Origin: Arthrobacter sp. RIT-PI-e
GTDB lineage: Bacteria > Actinomycetota > Actinomycetes > Actinomycetales > Micrococcaceae
Direction of reading: 5' to 3'
Length of the DNA: 64,000 nucleotides
NCBI RefSeq assembly: GCF_001187915.1
Contig: NZ_LGIU01000043.1
Span: 62,001 to 126,000, forward strand
Below are positions 8,292 to 19,494 of this stretch, piece after piece. Below the pieces are notes generated by a model, which saw only the letters and a list, made by a program, of their open reading frames with translations, ran no database searches and was not told where the DNA came from. The position numbers were made by a program, and so were the translations under genes. Within the stretch, counting starts at the first letter, position 1, and each line of letters begins with the position of its first letter.

Positions 8292-10070
8292 ATGCAGGTC
8301 CACAAGTACGACGTCGTCATTGTCGGCGCGGGCGGTGCAGGGATGCGCGCAGCCATCGAGTCGGGCCAGCGCGCCCGCACCGCCGTCCTGACGAAGCTCT
8401 ATCCCACGCGTTCCCACACGGGTGCGGCGCAGGGAGGCATGTGCGCCGCACTGGCCAACGTCGAGGACGACAACTGGGAGTGGCACACGTTCGACACCGT
8501 CAAGGGCGGTGACTACCTCGTGGACCAGGACGCGGCCGAGGTGATGGCGAAGGAAGCCATCGAGGCGGTCCTGGACCTCGAGAAGATGGGTCTGCCGTTC
8601 AACCGCACCCCGGAGGGCCGGATCGACCAGCGCCGCTTCGGTGGCCACACCCGGGATCACGGCAAGGCGCCCGTCCGGCGTTCCTGCTACGCGGCCGACC
8701 GCACCGGTCACATGATCCTGCAGACGCTGTACCAGAACTGCGTGAAGCACAACGTGGAGTTCTACAACGAGTACTACGTCCTCGACATGCTGATGGTGGA
8801 CGAGGAGGTGACGGTCGACGGCGAGACGCGGATCCAGAAGCGTGTGGCCGGTGTGGTCTCCTACGACCTGGCCTCCGGTGAGCTGCACATCTTCCAGGCG
8901 AAGTCGGTGGTGTTCGCCTCCGGCGGTGTCGGCAAGGTGTACAAGACCACCTCGAACGCGCACACCCTCACCGGTGACGGCATGGGCATCGCCTTCCGCC
9001 GCGGGATCCCCCTCGAGGACATGGAGTTCTTCCAGTTCCACCCGACCGGCCTCGCCGGACTCGGGATCCTGCTCTCGGAAGCAGCCCGTGGAGAGGGTGC
9101 GATCCTCCGCAACTCCGAGGGCGAACGCTTCATGGAGCGTTACGCCCCCACCATCAAGGACCTCGCACCCCGTGACATCGTGGCCCGCTCGATGGCCAAC
9201 GAGGTGCGGGAGGGCCGCGGTGCGGGGCCGAACAAGGACTACGTCCTCCTCGACCTCACCCACCTCGAGCCGGCGCACATCGACGCGAAGCTGCCCGACA
9301 TCACGGAGTTCGCCCGCACGTACCTCGGCGTGGAGCCCTACACGGAGCCGGTGCCGGTGTTCCCCACGGCGCACTACGCCATGGGCGGTATCCCCACCAA
9401 CATCAAGGCCGAGGTACTGCTCGACAACGACACCGTGGTCCCCGGGCTGTACGCGGCCGGCGAGGTGGCCTGCGTGTCGGTCCACGGCTCCAACCGGCTC
9501 GGCACCAACTCGCTCCTGGACATCAACGTCTTCGGCAAGCGCGCCGGCCTCGCTGCTGCGGAGTACGCGCTGACGGCGGACTTCGTGGAGATCCCCGAGA
9601 ACCCGACCGTCGAGACCGAGGAGCTGCTGAACCGGGCACGGAGCTCGGAGGGTACGGAACGGGTGGCGCAGATCCGCAAGGAGCTGCAGGACATCATGGA
9701 CGCGAACGTCCAGGTGTTCCGTACCGAGGAGACCCTGCTCGAGGCACTGCGCGTGATCGACACCCTCGAGGAGCGGTACACACGGATCACCGTGCAGGAC
9801 AAGGGCAAGCGGTTCAACCTCGACCTGCTGGAGGCGGTGGAGCTCGGCTTCCTGCTCGACATGGCCAAGGTCATGACGGCGGCGGCCCTGCACCGCAAGG
9901 AGTCGCGTGGCGGGCACTTCCGCGAGGACTACCCGACGCGTGACGACGAGAATTTCATGACCCATTCCATGGCCTACAAGGACCCCACCGCCACCGAGAC
10001 CAGCGGTGTGCGCCTTGAGACCAAACCGGTGATCTTCACCCGATACCAGCCCATGGAGCGTAAGTACTGA
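8292..10070 (+). CDS. sdhA: Succinate dehydrogenase flavoprotein subunit
   Basis: 592 residues, full length. The N-terminus has the FAD dinucleotide motif VGAGGAGMRAA and the stretch RSHTGAAQGG with the His that binds FAD covalently. FFQFHPTGL, the catalytic region around RRSCYAADRTGH, and VHGSNRLGTNSLLD near residue 400 are all intact. It oxidises succinate to fumarate. ATG 8292 was preferred to an upstream in-frame start because homologues begin at MQVHKYDVV. The stop overlaps the sdhB start by one base (TGATG), consistent with translational coupling. Confidence 0.95.
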   Translation: MQVHKYDVVIVGAGGAGMRAAIESGQRARTAVLTKLYPTRSHTGAAQGGMCAALANVEDDNWEWHTFDTVKGGDYLVDQDAAEVMAKEAIEAVLDLEKMGLPFNRTPEGRIDQRRFGGHTRDHGKAPVRRSCYAADRTGHMILQTLYQNCVKHNVEFYNEYYVLDMLMVDEEVTVDGETRIQKRVAGVVSYDLASGELHIFQAKSVVFASGGVGKVYKTTSNAHTLTGDGMGIAFRRGIPLEDMEFFQFHPTGLAGLGILLSEAARGEGAILRNSEGERFMERYAPTIKDLAPRDIVARSMANEVREGRGAGPNKDYVLLDLTHLEPAHIDAKLPDITEFARTYLGVEPYTEPVPVFPTAHYAMGGIPTNIKAEVLLDNDTVVPGLYAAGEVACVSVHGSNRLGTNSLLDINVFGKRAGLAAAEYALTADFVEIPENPTVETEELLNRARSSEGTERVAQIRKELQDIMDANVQVFRTEETLLEALRVIDTLEERYTRITVQDKGKRFNLDLLEAVELGFLLDMAKVMTAAALHRKESRGGHFREDYPTRDDENFMTHSMAYKDPTATETSGVRLETKPVIFTRYQPMERKY

Positions 10071-10858
10071 TGAGCACTGAAACGACGGAGAAGGAGCCGG
10101 CCTCCAAGGTCGAGCTCGCGCCCGGAGTCGGCGGCGGCGGAGAGATCCCCACGTTCGACATCACCCTGAAGGTCCGCCGCTACAACCCGGAGTCGTCCGA
10201 CGACGCCTACTGGGACGAGTGGAAGCTGACCATGTACGGCACGGACCGCGTGCTGGACGCCCTGCACAAGGTCAAGTGGGAGCACGACGGCTCGGTGTCC
10301 TTCCGCCGCTCCTGCGCCCATGGCGTGTGCGGCTCGGACGCCATGCGCATCAACGGCCGCAACCGGCTGGCCTGCAAGACCCTCCTGAAGGACCTCGACA
10401 CGTCCAAGCCCATCCTCGTGGAGCCCATCAAGGGCCTCCCCGTGGAGAAGGACCTGATCGTGGACATGGAGCCCTTCTTCCAGTCCTACCGCGAGATCAT
10501 GCCGTTCCTGGTCAGCAAGGGCCATGAACCCACCAAGGAGCGCCTGCAGAGCTCCGAGGAGCGTGAGCGGTACGACGACACCACCAAGTGCATCCTCTGT
10601 GCGGCCTGCACGTCGTCCTGCCCCGTCTTCTGGACGGACGGTCAGTACTTCGGCCCTGCGGCGATCGTCAACGCCCACCGGTTCATCTTCGACTCGCGCG
10701 ACGACGCCGGCGACATGCGGTTGGAGATCCTCAACGACAAGGAGGGCGTGTGGCGCTGCCGCACCACCTTCAACTGCTCCGAGGCCTGCCCGCGCGGCAT
10801 CCAGGTGACCAAGGCGATCTCCGAGGTCAAGCAGGCCATCCTGACCCGCAAGATCTGA
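10070..10858 (+). CDS. sdhB: Succinate dehydrogenase iron-sulfur subunit
   Basis: 262 residues. Three cysteine clusters are in place: SCAHGVCGSDAMRINGRNRLAC for the 2Fe-2S centre is represented by Cys residues in CAHGVCGSD and RLAC, CILCAACTSSCP for the 4Fe-4S centre, and CSEACPRGI for the 3Fe-4S centre. It carries electrons from SdhA to the membrane anchor. Last gene of the operon, followed within 60 bases by a strong terminator. Confidence 0.95.
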   Translation: MSTETTEKEPASKVELAPGVGGGGEIPTFDITLKVRRYNPESSDDAYWDEWKLTMYGTDRVLDALHKVKWEHDGSVSFRRSCAHGVCGSDAMRINGRNRLACKTLLKDLDTSKPILVEPIKGLPVEKDLIVDMEPFFQSYREIMPFLVSKGHEPTKERLQSSEERERYDDTTKCILCAACTSSCPVFWTDGQYFGPAAIVNAHRFIFDSRDDAGDMRLEILNDKEGVWRCRTTFNCSEACPRGIQVTKAISEVKQAILTRKI

Positions 10859-10912
10859 TTCCTCCGCCTGCCGAGGAGCAGGCGACCCCCGGCTCGCGGA
10901 ACAGCGATCGAT

Positions 10913-10945
10913 GAAGGGCGGCCCGTCCCGGACGGGCCGCCCTTC
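10913..10945 (+). terminator. Terminator after sdhB
   Basis: A perfect 15-bp stem (10913-10927 with 10931-10945) and a CCG loop lie between sdhB and the convergent YihY gene. It can work in both directions, with only a short T-containing tail. Confidence 0.8.
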
Positions 10946-10993
10946 TGCGTCCCCGGGGGCCCGGGTCGACGGACCGGCCCGTGGACGCGCCCG

Positions 10994-12106
10994 TCAGGTG
11001 CGCGTGTGGTTCCGCTGCCGGCTCTGCCTCAGCAGCGACCCGACCCGTTCGTGCTTCCGCCGCTCGAGAGCGGCCTCCCTGTCCATGGACCCCACGGCGC
11101 ACCACGCCGTGGCGAGGAGGTAGACCTGGCTGAGGATGAAGAACCAGACGAACAACGCCAGGATGACGGCGAACGGGAAGAGCAGTGGATTGTCGCTGAG
11201 GGACGCGAGCAGCTGGGCGGAGAACGTCCGGAGCAGCGTACTCCCTATGCCGGCGATCAGGGCCCCCTGGAACCGGACGGCACGCGGGATCGTGATCGCG
11301 GACGCCGATTTCAGGAGGACGAGCATCACCATGGTGTCGAGTACGATCATGACCCCGAACCCGGCGATCTGCGTCAGCACCTGGCTGATCCCGCGCAGAT
11401 CCAGCAGGGCGAAGAGGGCGCCGAGAGTGTTGTTCGCGATCACACCGAGCACCGTGGTGAGCACCATCACCACCGCGAGCAGGGCGAGCGTGCCGAGGTC
11501 GCGGACGCGGAGCACGATCGGGTGGACCGCCACGGGAGCCAGCCCGAACACACCCCGCATGGCCTGACGCATCCCGGAGACCCAGCCCAGTGAGGTGACG
11601 AGCATGACGCCCGTCGAGAGCAGGAGCGTCAGGCCGAGACCGCTGGTGCGATCGAACAGGTCCTCGGGGGTGAACAGTCCGTTCCCGGCGTCGCTGTCGC
11701 CCCCCGTCCCGTCGGTGTCGATCAGCCCCGGCACGGCGGCGCCCACCGCCTGGATGATCACGCGTTGCAGGCCCTCGTTCCCGCTGATGACCAGGCCCGC
11801 GGTCGCGAAGCCCACCACCAGCAGGGCGGAGATGGCGAAGAACAACCGGTAGGCGAGCCCGGCCGCCATCAGCGGCCCGCGGCGCTCGAGGTACAGGTTG
11901 ACCACGCGGACCACCCGTAGCGTGAAGAACCTCGAGAGCACCAGGTCCACCCGCGCGAGGACCAGAGCCACCGTGCCGCCGTCGGAACGCTTCAACCGCC
12001 CCACGTTCACGCGAGCCGCGATGACCTTCCGCCGAAGTTGCGCGAGGTCCGCCGGGGAGGGTCGATCAGCCGGCGGGGGCTTCGGAGCGGTCAGGGACCT
12101 GGCCAA
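10994..12106 (-). CDS. YihY/virulence factor BrkB family membrane protein
   Basis: 370 residues: a basic, Pro-rich N-terminus, then about six membrane segments, with ERRGPLMAAGLAYRLFFA typical of the YihY/BrkB family. The molecular function is not established for the family (long mistaken for RNase BN). TTG start at 12106 has GGAGG 9 bases upstream; it overlaps the 2H phosphoesterase gene by 41 bases, so it is the last gene of the xthA-trpS unit. Confidence 0.88.
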   Translation of the reverse strand: MARSLTAPKPPPADRPSPADLAQLRRKVIAARVNVGRLKRSDGGTVALVLARVDLVLSRFFTLRVVRVVNLYLERRGPLMAAGLAYRLFFAISALLVVGFATAGLVISGNEGLQRVIIQAVGAAVPGLIDTDGTGGDSDAGNGLFTPEDLFDRTSGLGLTLLLSTGVMLVTSLGWVSGMRQAMRGVFGLAPVAVHPIVLRVRDLGTLALLAVVMVLTTVLGVIANNTLGALFALLDLRGISQVLTQIAGFGVMIVLDTMVMLVLLKSASAITIPRAVRFQGALIAGIGSTLLRTFSAQLLASLSDNPLLFPFAVILALFVWFFILSQVYLLATAWCAVGSMDREAALERRKHERVGSLLRQSRQRNHTRT

Positions 12107-12665
12107 AGTGCACTTCCTCCCTCTGCTTCCACAGTCCGGAGGGCAGCTGTTCGTACAGGCCGACGGACCGGACCTCGAACGACGCCCGGAACGTCTCGAG
12201 CTGCTGCTCGGCCGCGTCCATACCGGCGTCGGAGACGTCGTGGGCCACGGTGACGTGCGGGTGGAAGGGGAACTCCGGCGCGCGCTCCAGCGGTCCCGAC
12301 TGCAGTTCCTCGTGCAGCCGCACGCACTCGTCGAACCCCTCGTCCACCTTCAGGTACACCACGGGGGAGACGGGCCGGAAGGACCCCGTGCTCCGCAGGC
12401 GCACCAGGAACGGATGCTGCCGGGAGGCCACGGCACGCACGTGCTGCGCCATGGCGGGCCAGTCCGATGCAGGGGTGGTGGTGATCAGCGTGATGTGCGG
12501 TGGCACCACCGTCGCCATCGGGTCGCCGAAGGAGGCACGCCAGGACTCCAGCGCCCCGGCGAGCGGTTCGGGGATGGTGATCGTCACGCCCACGCTGTTG
12601 CCGCTCGAACCATGGCCGAGCGGCGCCGCTGTGGCACCGTCGAGGTGGTCGGGCGAGATCTCCAC
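12066..12665 (-). CDS. 2'-5' RNA ligase family protein (2H phosphoesterase)
   Basis: 199 residues with two HxT motifs, PPHITLI near residue 60 and HPHVTVAHD near residue 135, which form the active site of 2H phosphoesterases. Such enzymes act on 2',3'-cyclic or 2'-5' phosphodiester bonds in RNA or nucleotides; the physiological substrate is unknown. GTG start 12665 lies 3 bases after the trpS stop, and the 3' end overlaps the YihY gene. A later start just before VGVTITIPEPL is also possible. Confidence 0.88.
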   Translation of the reverse strand: MEISPDHLDGATAAPLGHGSSGNSVGVTITIPEPLAGALESWRASFGDPMATVVPPHITLITTTPASDWPAMAQHVRAVASRQHPFLVRLRSTGSFRPVSPVVYLKVDEGFDECVRLHEELQSGPLERAPEFPFHPHVTVAHDVSDAGMDAAEQQLETFRASFEVRSVGLYEQLPSGLWKQREEVHFGQVPDRSEAPAG

Positions 12666-12668
12666 GGG

Positions 12669-14550
<1,882 letters not shown>

Positions 14551-14557
14551 CCGATCC

Positions 14558-14563
14558 ACCTTA
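14558..14563 (-). promoter_or_regulatory. Leaderless -10 element of xthA
   Basis: TAAGGT, 7 bases, GTG (14550). It overlaps the alternative upstream GTG codon, which argues for the shorter protein. Confidence 0.6.
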
Positions 14564-14607
14564 CCCGCGACGCCCGGGACACGGAGGCGGAGGATCCGAC
14601 CCCGGGG

Positions 14608-15048
14608 TCAGTCGACCACGGTGCCCTCGACCGGCCCCTCGGAGGATCCCTTCATCATGGAACGGGCGTTGTGCGAGGTGATCTCGATGGTCTCCAGCGC
14701 ACGTTCCACCATGCCCTCGTCCTTGCCGAGGTACTCACGGACCACACCCACCTGCACCTGCACGATCTTGAAGCTGTGATCCAGCTTGAGGTCGCGTGCC
14801 CGGTCGGCCGCCGCAGGAGCCCCCGCGGCGGACGCCCCGTTCTTCGGGTCCATGTGGCCCTGCAGCCGTGCGGCGGCCTTCCGTGCGGCGGACCGGAGGC
14901 TGAATACCACGAAACTGAACACGAGGAGCCAGCCGAGGGAGATGATCACCACCAGCCACCCGATGACGTCGTTCTGGTTCGCCGCGAAGACCACCGCCAC
15001 CAGGAACACCACCAGCATGATGGCCATCCCGATACTGCCCATCCGCAT
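14608..15048 (-). CDS. Small membrane protein of unknown function
   Basis: 146 residues. Two membrane segments lie close together at about residues 6-22 and 29-50, separated by QNDVIGW, followed by a basic stretch (RSAARKAAARL) and an Ala-rich, charged cytoplasmic tail that ends in Val and Asp. No catalytic motif was recognised. Start ATG 15048 has GAGG 7 bases upstream; a longer frame upstream lacks coding character. It stands alone, divergent from the CHRD gene and 45 bases before the xthA promoter. Confidence 0.75.
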   Translation of the reverse strand: MRMGSIGMAIMLVVFLVAVVFAANQNDVIGWLVVIISLGWLLVFSFVVFSLRSAARKAAARLQGHMDPKNGASAAGAPAAADRARDLKLDHSFKIVQVQVGVVREYLGKDEGMVERALETIEITSHNARSMMKGSSEGPVEGTVVD

Positions 15049-15268
15049 GCTCACACCTCGGCCCGCAGGCCGTTCACTACTCCCGACTGACTGCATGGAT
15101 CCATTGTCCCGCATGTTCGCGCAGCGGCCGTTTCCTTCCACCCGGGGCGAACTGCCGGAACTTTCCGAGAAACTTCCCAGCCGGACCAATCCGTGATCCC
15201 CCTCACCCCGAAGTCCATCCGAGTGCGCCCTACGGTGCATTCCATTCGCACACATGGAGGATTTTCCG

Positions 15269-16045
15269 ATGAACAAGAAGATGCGACTCCTCGCAGTCCC
15301 GACCCTCGCCCTCGGCGCCATCGCGCTGGCCGGCTCGCCGGCCCTGGCCGCGGACAGCAGCTACTCGTCCACCCTGGGCCAGCTGAACGGCACCACCGGC
15401 ACCGGGTCGATCACCGTCGACGTCACCGGCGACCAGGCGGCCGTGAAGCTCCAGGTCTCCGGTCTCGCCGAGACCTTCATGGACGGACCGTACCCGCACG
15501 TCCAGCACGTCCACGGCGGCGCCCAGGGTGTCTGCCCCACGGCAGCCGATGACGCCAACGGCGACGGCATCGTCAGCGTCACCGAGGGTGCGGGGCGCTA
15601 CGGCGACATCCTCACCACGCTGACCACCTCCGGTGCCACCACCCCGGCCGAGGGCCTGAACCTCGAGCTCGGCGGCCAGGGCGGCAGCTACACCATCGAC
15701 CGCACCATCACCCTCGACGACGCCACCAAGGCGTCCCTCGAGGCCGGCACCGCGGTCGTCGTCGTCCACGGTCTGGACCCCGCGACCGCGGGCGTGCCCG
15801 AGGCCGTCTTCGCATCGCCCAGCGACCTGGACCCCGCGCTGCCCCTCGGCGCCACCTCGCCCGCCCTGTGCGGCACCCTGGTGAAGACCCAGATGGCCGC
15901 CATGCCTTCCGGTGGAGCCGACACGGGTGTCGCCACCCAGTCCTCCAACACGGCCGGCATGATCGCCCTCGGTGGTGGCCTCGTGCTCGCCGCAGCAGCC
16001 GGTGGAGTGTTCGTGGTTCGTCGCAACGCAGCGAACAACGCGTGA
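15269..16045 (+). CDS. Secreted CHRD domain protein with C-terminal membrane anchor
   Basis: 258 residues: signal peptide ending near ALAADS, a CHRD domain (extracellular domain named after chordin) with HVQHVHGGAQGVCP and a D-rich loop DDANGDGIVSV that resembles a calcium loop, then a Gly/Ala-rich membrane segment and the basic end VVRRNAANN. Before that segment lies MPSGGADTGVA, placed like a sortase sorting signal but not a standard LPXTG. GGAGG lies 8 bases before ATG 15269, and TACGGT at 15231 is a possible -10. The sortase-like gene follows after 10 bases; the two probably act together at the cell surface. Confidence 0.85.
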   Translation: MNKKMRLLAVPTLALGAIALAGSPALAADSSYSSTLGQLNGTTGTGSITVDVTGDQAAVKLQVSGLAETFMDGPYPHVQHVHGGAQGVCPTAADDANGDGIVSVTEGAGRYGDILTTLTTSGATTPAEGLNLELGGQGGSYTIDRTITLDDATKASLEAGTAVVVVHGLDPATAGVPEAVFASPSDLDPALPLGATSPALCGTLVKTQMAAMPSGGADTGVATQSSNTAGMIALGGGLVLAAAAGGVFVVRRNAANNA

Positions 16046-16055
16046 TACTGATCTC

Positions 16056-16754
16056 ATGATCAGTTCCACGGGCGGCCGTCGCCGGGGCTTCATCGCCCCG
16101 GCGGTGGCCGTTCTCCTTCTCCTGACCGGGTGCGGGTCCGCTGATGCCCCGGCGGGCACGTCCCCCACCGCTCCGCCGTCGTCGAGCGCGAGTACCTCCG
16201 CGGCGCCGTCCGCCGCCGCACCGACGACCGCGCCGGGGACACCGTCGCCGTCGTCGGCCCCCGCTGCTGCTCCGGCCACTCCGGCGGAGCCTGCGGTGCT
16301 CGCCGCCTCCGAACCGGTGACGCTGAGCGTCCCGTCGATCGACGTGCGCACGGATCTGCTCAGTCTCGGCCTCCGGGAGAACCGGACGCTGGAGGTGCCG
16401 CCCGGCGAACCCGGCTCCCCGGCCGGCTGGTACAACCAGTCCCCCACACCGGGTGAGCGTGGACCCTCCGTGATGCTGGGCCACGTGAATGCCACCGACG
16501 GCGGCGACGGCGTGTTCGCCGGTCTCCGGCAACTCGGTGCCGGCGACCGCATCGAGGTGAGCCGGAAGGACGGCAGCACCGCCGTGTTCGAGTTCCAGCG
16601 GGGCGAGACGTACATGAAGAACGACTTCCCCCCCCTCGAGGTGTACGGCAACACCGCCGGGTCCGAGCTGCGTCTCATCACCTGCGACGGGTACAACCCG
16701 GAGACCGGGGAGTTCGACGACAACTACGTGGTGTACGCGACGCTCGTGAACTGA
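16056..16754 (+). CDS. Class F sortase-like lipoprotein
   Basis: 232 residues. Signal peptide with lipobox LLTGC, a Ser/Ala/Pro/Thr-rich linker of about 75 residues, then a sortase fold: VMLGHVNATDGG holds the conserved His and LRLITCDGYN the conserved Cys. Class F sortases are single-domain transpeptidases in actinobacteria. No Arg follows the Cys before the end of the protein, although sortases normally use one a few residues later, so activity may differ or come from another residue. It lies 10 bases after the CHRD gene, its likely substrate or partner. Confidence 0.85.
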   Translation: MISSTGGRRRGFIAPAVAVLLLLTGCGSADAPAGTSPTAPPSSSASTSAAPSAAAPTTAPGTPSPSSAPAAAPATPAEPAVLAASEPVTLSVPSIDVRTDLLSLGLRENRTLEVPPGEPGSPAGWYNQSPTPGERGPSVMLGHVNATDGGDGVFAGLRQLGAGDRIEVSRKDGSTAVFEFQRGETYMKNDFPPLEVYGNTAGSELRLITCDGYNPETGEFDDNYVVYATLVN

Positions 16755-16776
16755 CGCCGCCGCCGCCGGACGGGAA

Positions 16777-17610
16777 CTACTTGAGGAACAGTTTCCGCAG
16801 CCGCAGGGTGGTCAGCAGCATCCCGACGACGATCATCACCAGGAAGTACGCGAGGTGGATCAGCGTGGCAGTGCTGAAGGACGCCACGCTGATCTGCCGG
16901 AGCAGCTCCACCCCGTGCCAGAGCGGCAGAGCCTGGATGAACCACTGGATCCCCTGCGGGTACACGCTCAGCGGATAGAAGGTGGCCGAGAACAGGAACA
17001 TGGGCAGCATCACGAAGTTGACCCACTCCATCTGCTGGAACGTCTTCATGAAGCTCGTGATGCCCATGCCGAAGGACGCGAAGCCGAACGCGACCACCAC
17101 GGCGGCGGGAATCATCAGCAGCGCCACCGGGGTGGTGAGCAGACCCATCAGGCCCATGACCGCGGTGAAGCCCGTCGCATAGAGGGCACCCCGCAGCAGG
17201 GCGAGGAAGATCTCGCCGATCGCGACGTCGAGCGGCCCCAGCGAGGTGTAGAGCATGCCCTGGTACAGCTTGGCGAAGTTCATCTTGAAGAAGACGTTCC
17301 ACGTGCTGTCGTACACCGCGCCGTTCATGGCGGAGACCGCCAGCAGCGCAGGGGCGATGTAGGCCGCGTAGCTGATCTCCTGGCCGTCCGGGCCGGCGAC
17401 GGTACCCACGAGGGCACCGAGGCCCACCCCCATGGACAGAAGGTACAGCACCGGCTCGAAGAAGCCGGACACCATGATCATCCAGTTGCTGCTGCGGGTG
17501 GCGAGGAGGCCGCGGGCGATCACGGCCCGGGCGTTCCGGGAGTAGAGCGCGGTCAGCCGGCGCTCCGAGGCCTGGATCCGGTAATCCTCCAAAGTGAGGT
17601 GCTGTGTCAT
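16777..17610 (-). CDS. ABC-2 type transporter permease (second of two)
   Basis: 277 residues, six membrane segments in ABC-2 arrangement, with FFEPVLYLLSMGVGLG early and FLFSATFYPLSVYP followed by LPLWHGVELLR late, as in NodJ/DrrB-like exporters. Its ATG overlaps the stop of the first permease (ATGA), so the proteins are made from one transcript and probably form a heterodimeric channel. The exported substrate is unknown; drugs, lipids and wall intermediates are all carried by the family. Confidence 0.9.
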   Translation of the reverse strand: MTQHLTLEDYRIQASERRLTALYSRNARAVIARGLLATRSSNWMIMVSGFFEPVLYLLSMGVGLGALVGTVAGPDGQEISYAAYIAPALLAVSAMNGAVYDSTWNVFFKMNFAKLYQGMLYTSLGPLDVAIGEIFLALLRGALYATGFTAVMGLMGLLTTPVALLMIPAAVVVAFGFASFGMGITSFMKTFQQMEWVNFVMLPMFLFSATFYPLSVYPQGIQWFIQALPLWHGVELLRQISVASFSTATLIHLAYFLVMIVVGMLLTTLRLRKLFLK

Positions 17611-18560
17611 CTGCCGAGCCTCCTGGCGAAGACGGAGCGGGCCGCACGCCACCCGATCAGGCACAGGGCCAGCAGGAACACCACGTGCACGACGGCGAGC
17701 CAGGGCGGCAGCGCGTACCCGTAGGTCAGTGCGCGGCCGAGTTCGGTGCCGTGCCAGAGCGGGGAGATCCAGCCGATCCACCGCAGGAACACCGGCAGGG
17801 TGTCCAGGGGGAAGAAGGTGCCGGAGAACAGGAAGAGCGGGGTGACGACGAAGCGCATCACGAGGGCGAACTGCCCGCGGTCCTCCTCGAGCCGGGCGGA
17901 GTAGGCGAGCAGCGGCAGTCCGAAGGCCAGACCCGCCAGCACGGCCACGGGGACGGCGAGGAATCCCAGTGCGGAGGGGGAGGCCCCGAAGGCGGCGATG
18001 ATGAGGAAGTAGACGATCGTGGTGAGGCTCAGCCGGACCGTGATGGCGATGATGTGCCCGTTCACGATCTGGTGGGTGCCGAGCGGGGAGGCGTGCGGAC
18101 CGTAGTACACCCGCCGCCATTTGAAGCCGTCCATCACGGGGTAGGTGAACTCGGTGGCGGCGGTCATGATGGTGGCCGAGGCGAGCAGCGCCGGTGCGAT
18201 GAACACCAGGTAGCTGACGCCGCCGAACGAGCCCTCCGAGTTCTGGTCCACGAGCGTGGCCAGGCCCACGCCCATCGCGAAGAGGTACATGACCGGTGTT
18301 CCCACGCTGGAGGCGAGCAGCGTCCAGCGGTAGCTCCTCATGGCACGCAGGACGTGCTCGGCGTAGTACCAGGACCCGAACTTCCGGGCGCGCACCGCGG
18401 ACACCCCCGGCGCGTGGGCGGAGAGGCGCGGAGGCAGCACCGCACCCTGCCGGCCGGGGGTCACCGCGGTCCCGGCGGCCACGCCGTCGTTGTTGTCACT
18501 GTTGTCGTTATCATCACCGTCGGCGTCGGAGCGCTGTTGCACGGGGGTCGGCTCAGTCAA
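17607..18560 (-). CDS. ABC-2 type transporter permease (first of two)
   Basis: 317 residues, paralogous to the next gene: VMYLFAMGVGLATLV, FLFSGTFFPLDTLP and SPLWHGTELGR. It carries an extra N-terminal cytoplasmic tail with a run of Asp and Asn (DADGDDNDNSDNNDG, encoded in a locally AT-richer stretch near 18485-18525), absent from the second permease. TTG start 18560 has GGAGG about 7 bases upstream and overlaps the ATPase stop by 8 bases. Confidence 0.88.
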   Translation of the reverse strand: MTEPTPVQQRSDADGDDNDNSDNNDGVAAGTAVTPGRQGAVLPPRLSAHAPGVSAVRARKFGSWYYAEHVLRAMRSYRWTLLASSVGTPVMYLFAMGVGLATLVDQNSEGSFGGVSYLVFIAPALLASATIMTAATEFTYPVMDGFKWRRVYYGPHASPLGTHQIVNGHIIAITVRLSLTTIVYFLIIAAFGASPSALGFLAVPVAVLAGLAFGLPLLAYSARLEEDRGQFALVMRFVVTPLFLFSGTFFPLDTLPVFLRWIGWISPLWHGTELGRALTYGYALPPWLAVVHVVFLLALCLIGWRAARSVFARRLGR

Positions 18561-19494
18561 TGAGGCTCCTCCCGGTGAGGCGCAGGAAGACGTCCTCGAG
18601 GGACGAGCGGCGGACGAGGGAGGTGATGGGCCGGAGCCCGCGTGCCACCACCTCGTCCAGGGCGGCCTCGGCGTCGTGCGCGTAGATGAGGATGCGGTCC
18701 GGCAGCGGCTCCAGCCGGTCGCCGATGCCGTGGAGCTCACCGGCCACCGTGGTGTTCCGCTCCGAGCCGAAGCGCAGCTCCAGCACCTCACGGGTGGAGT
18801 GCTCGCGGATCAGCTGCGCCGGTGAGCCCTCGGCCATGATCCGGCCCTTGTCCACCACCACGAGGCGGTCGCAGAGCTGCTCCGCCTCGTCCATGTAGTG
18901 GGTGGTGAGGATCAGGGTGACGCCGGATTCCTTGAGCCGGAACAGGCGGTCCCACAGGATGTGGCGTGCCTGCGGGTCCAGACCCGTGGTGGGCTCGTCC
19001 AGCAGGAGGATCTTCGGTTCGTTGATCAGCGACCGCGCGATCGTGAGGCGCCGCTTCATGCCCCCGGACAGGGCGTCCACCTTCGCGGAGGCCTTGTCCG
19101 TCAGCTGGGCGAACTCGAGCAGCTCGTCGGCCTTCGGCTTCAGGTAGCTCATGGGGAGCCCGAAGTACCTGCCGTACACCAGCAGGTTGTCGCGCACCCT
19201 CAGCTCCTCGTCGAGGTTGTCCTGCTGCGGCACCACGCCGAGGTGGGCCCGCACCTCGGGGCCGTGCTCCTCGGGATCCAGCCCCATGATGGTGAGCGCA
19301 CCCGAGGTGCGCTGGGAGACCCCGCCGATCATCCGCATGGTGGTGGACTTGCCGGCCCCGTTGGGGCCCAGGAGGCCGAAGGACTCCCCTGCCGGGACGT
19401 CGAAGGAGATGGCGTCCACGGCCTTGAACTCGCCGTAGTGCTTGCTGAGGTCCTGCGCGGAGATCACCGGCGGACCGGGAGGAGGAGAGTGCAC
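18553..19494 (-). CDS. ABC transporter ATP-binding protein (ABC-2 exporter)
   Basis: 313 residues, single ATPase domain of the DrrA/NodI kind: Walker [10 protein letters not shown], signature [10 protein letters not shown], Walker [15 protein letters not shown] and the switch His in [14 protein letters not shown], plus a C-terminal extension of about 80 residues typical of this export subfamily. It drives the two permeases encoded downstream. GTG 19494 is preceded by TACGCT (19507-19502) with a 7-base gap, a leaderless pattern. Confidence 0.93.
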   Translation of the reverse strand: MHSPPPGPPVISAQDLSKHYGEFKAVDAISFDVPAGESFGLLGPNGAGKSTTMRMIGGVSQRTSGALTIMGLDPEEHGPEVRAHLGVVPQQDNLDEELRVRDNLLVYGRYFGLPMSYLKPKADELLEFAQLTDKASAKVDALSGGMKRRLTIARSLINEPKILLLDEPTTGLDPQARHILWDRLFRLKESGVTLILTTHYMDEAEQLCDRLVVVDKGRIMAEGSPAQLIREHSTREVLELRFGSERNTTVAGELHGIGDRLEPLPDRILIYAHDAEAALDEVVARGLRPITSLVRRSSLEDVFLRLTGRSLID

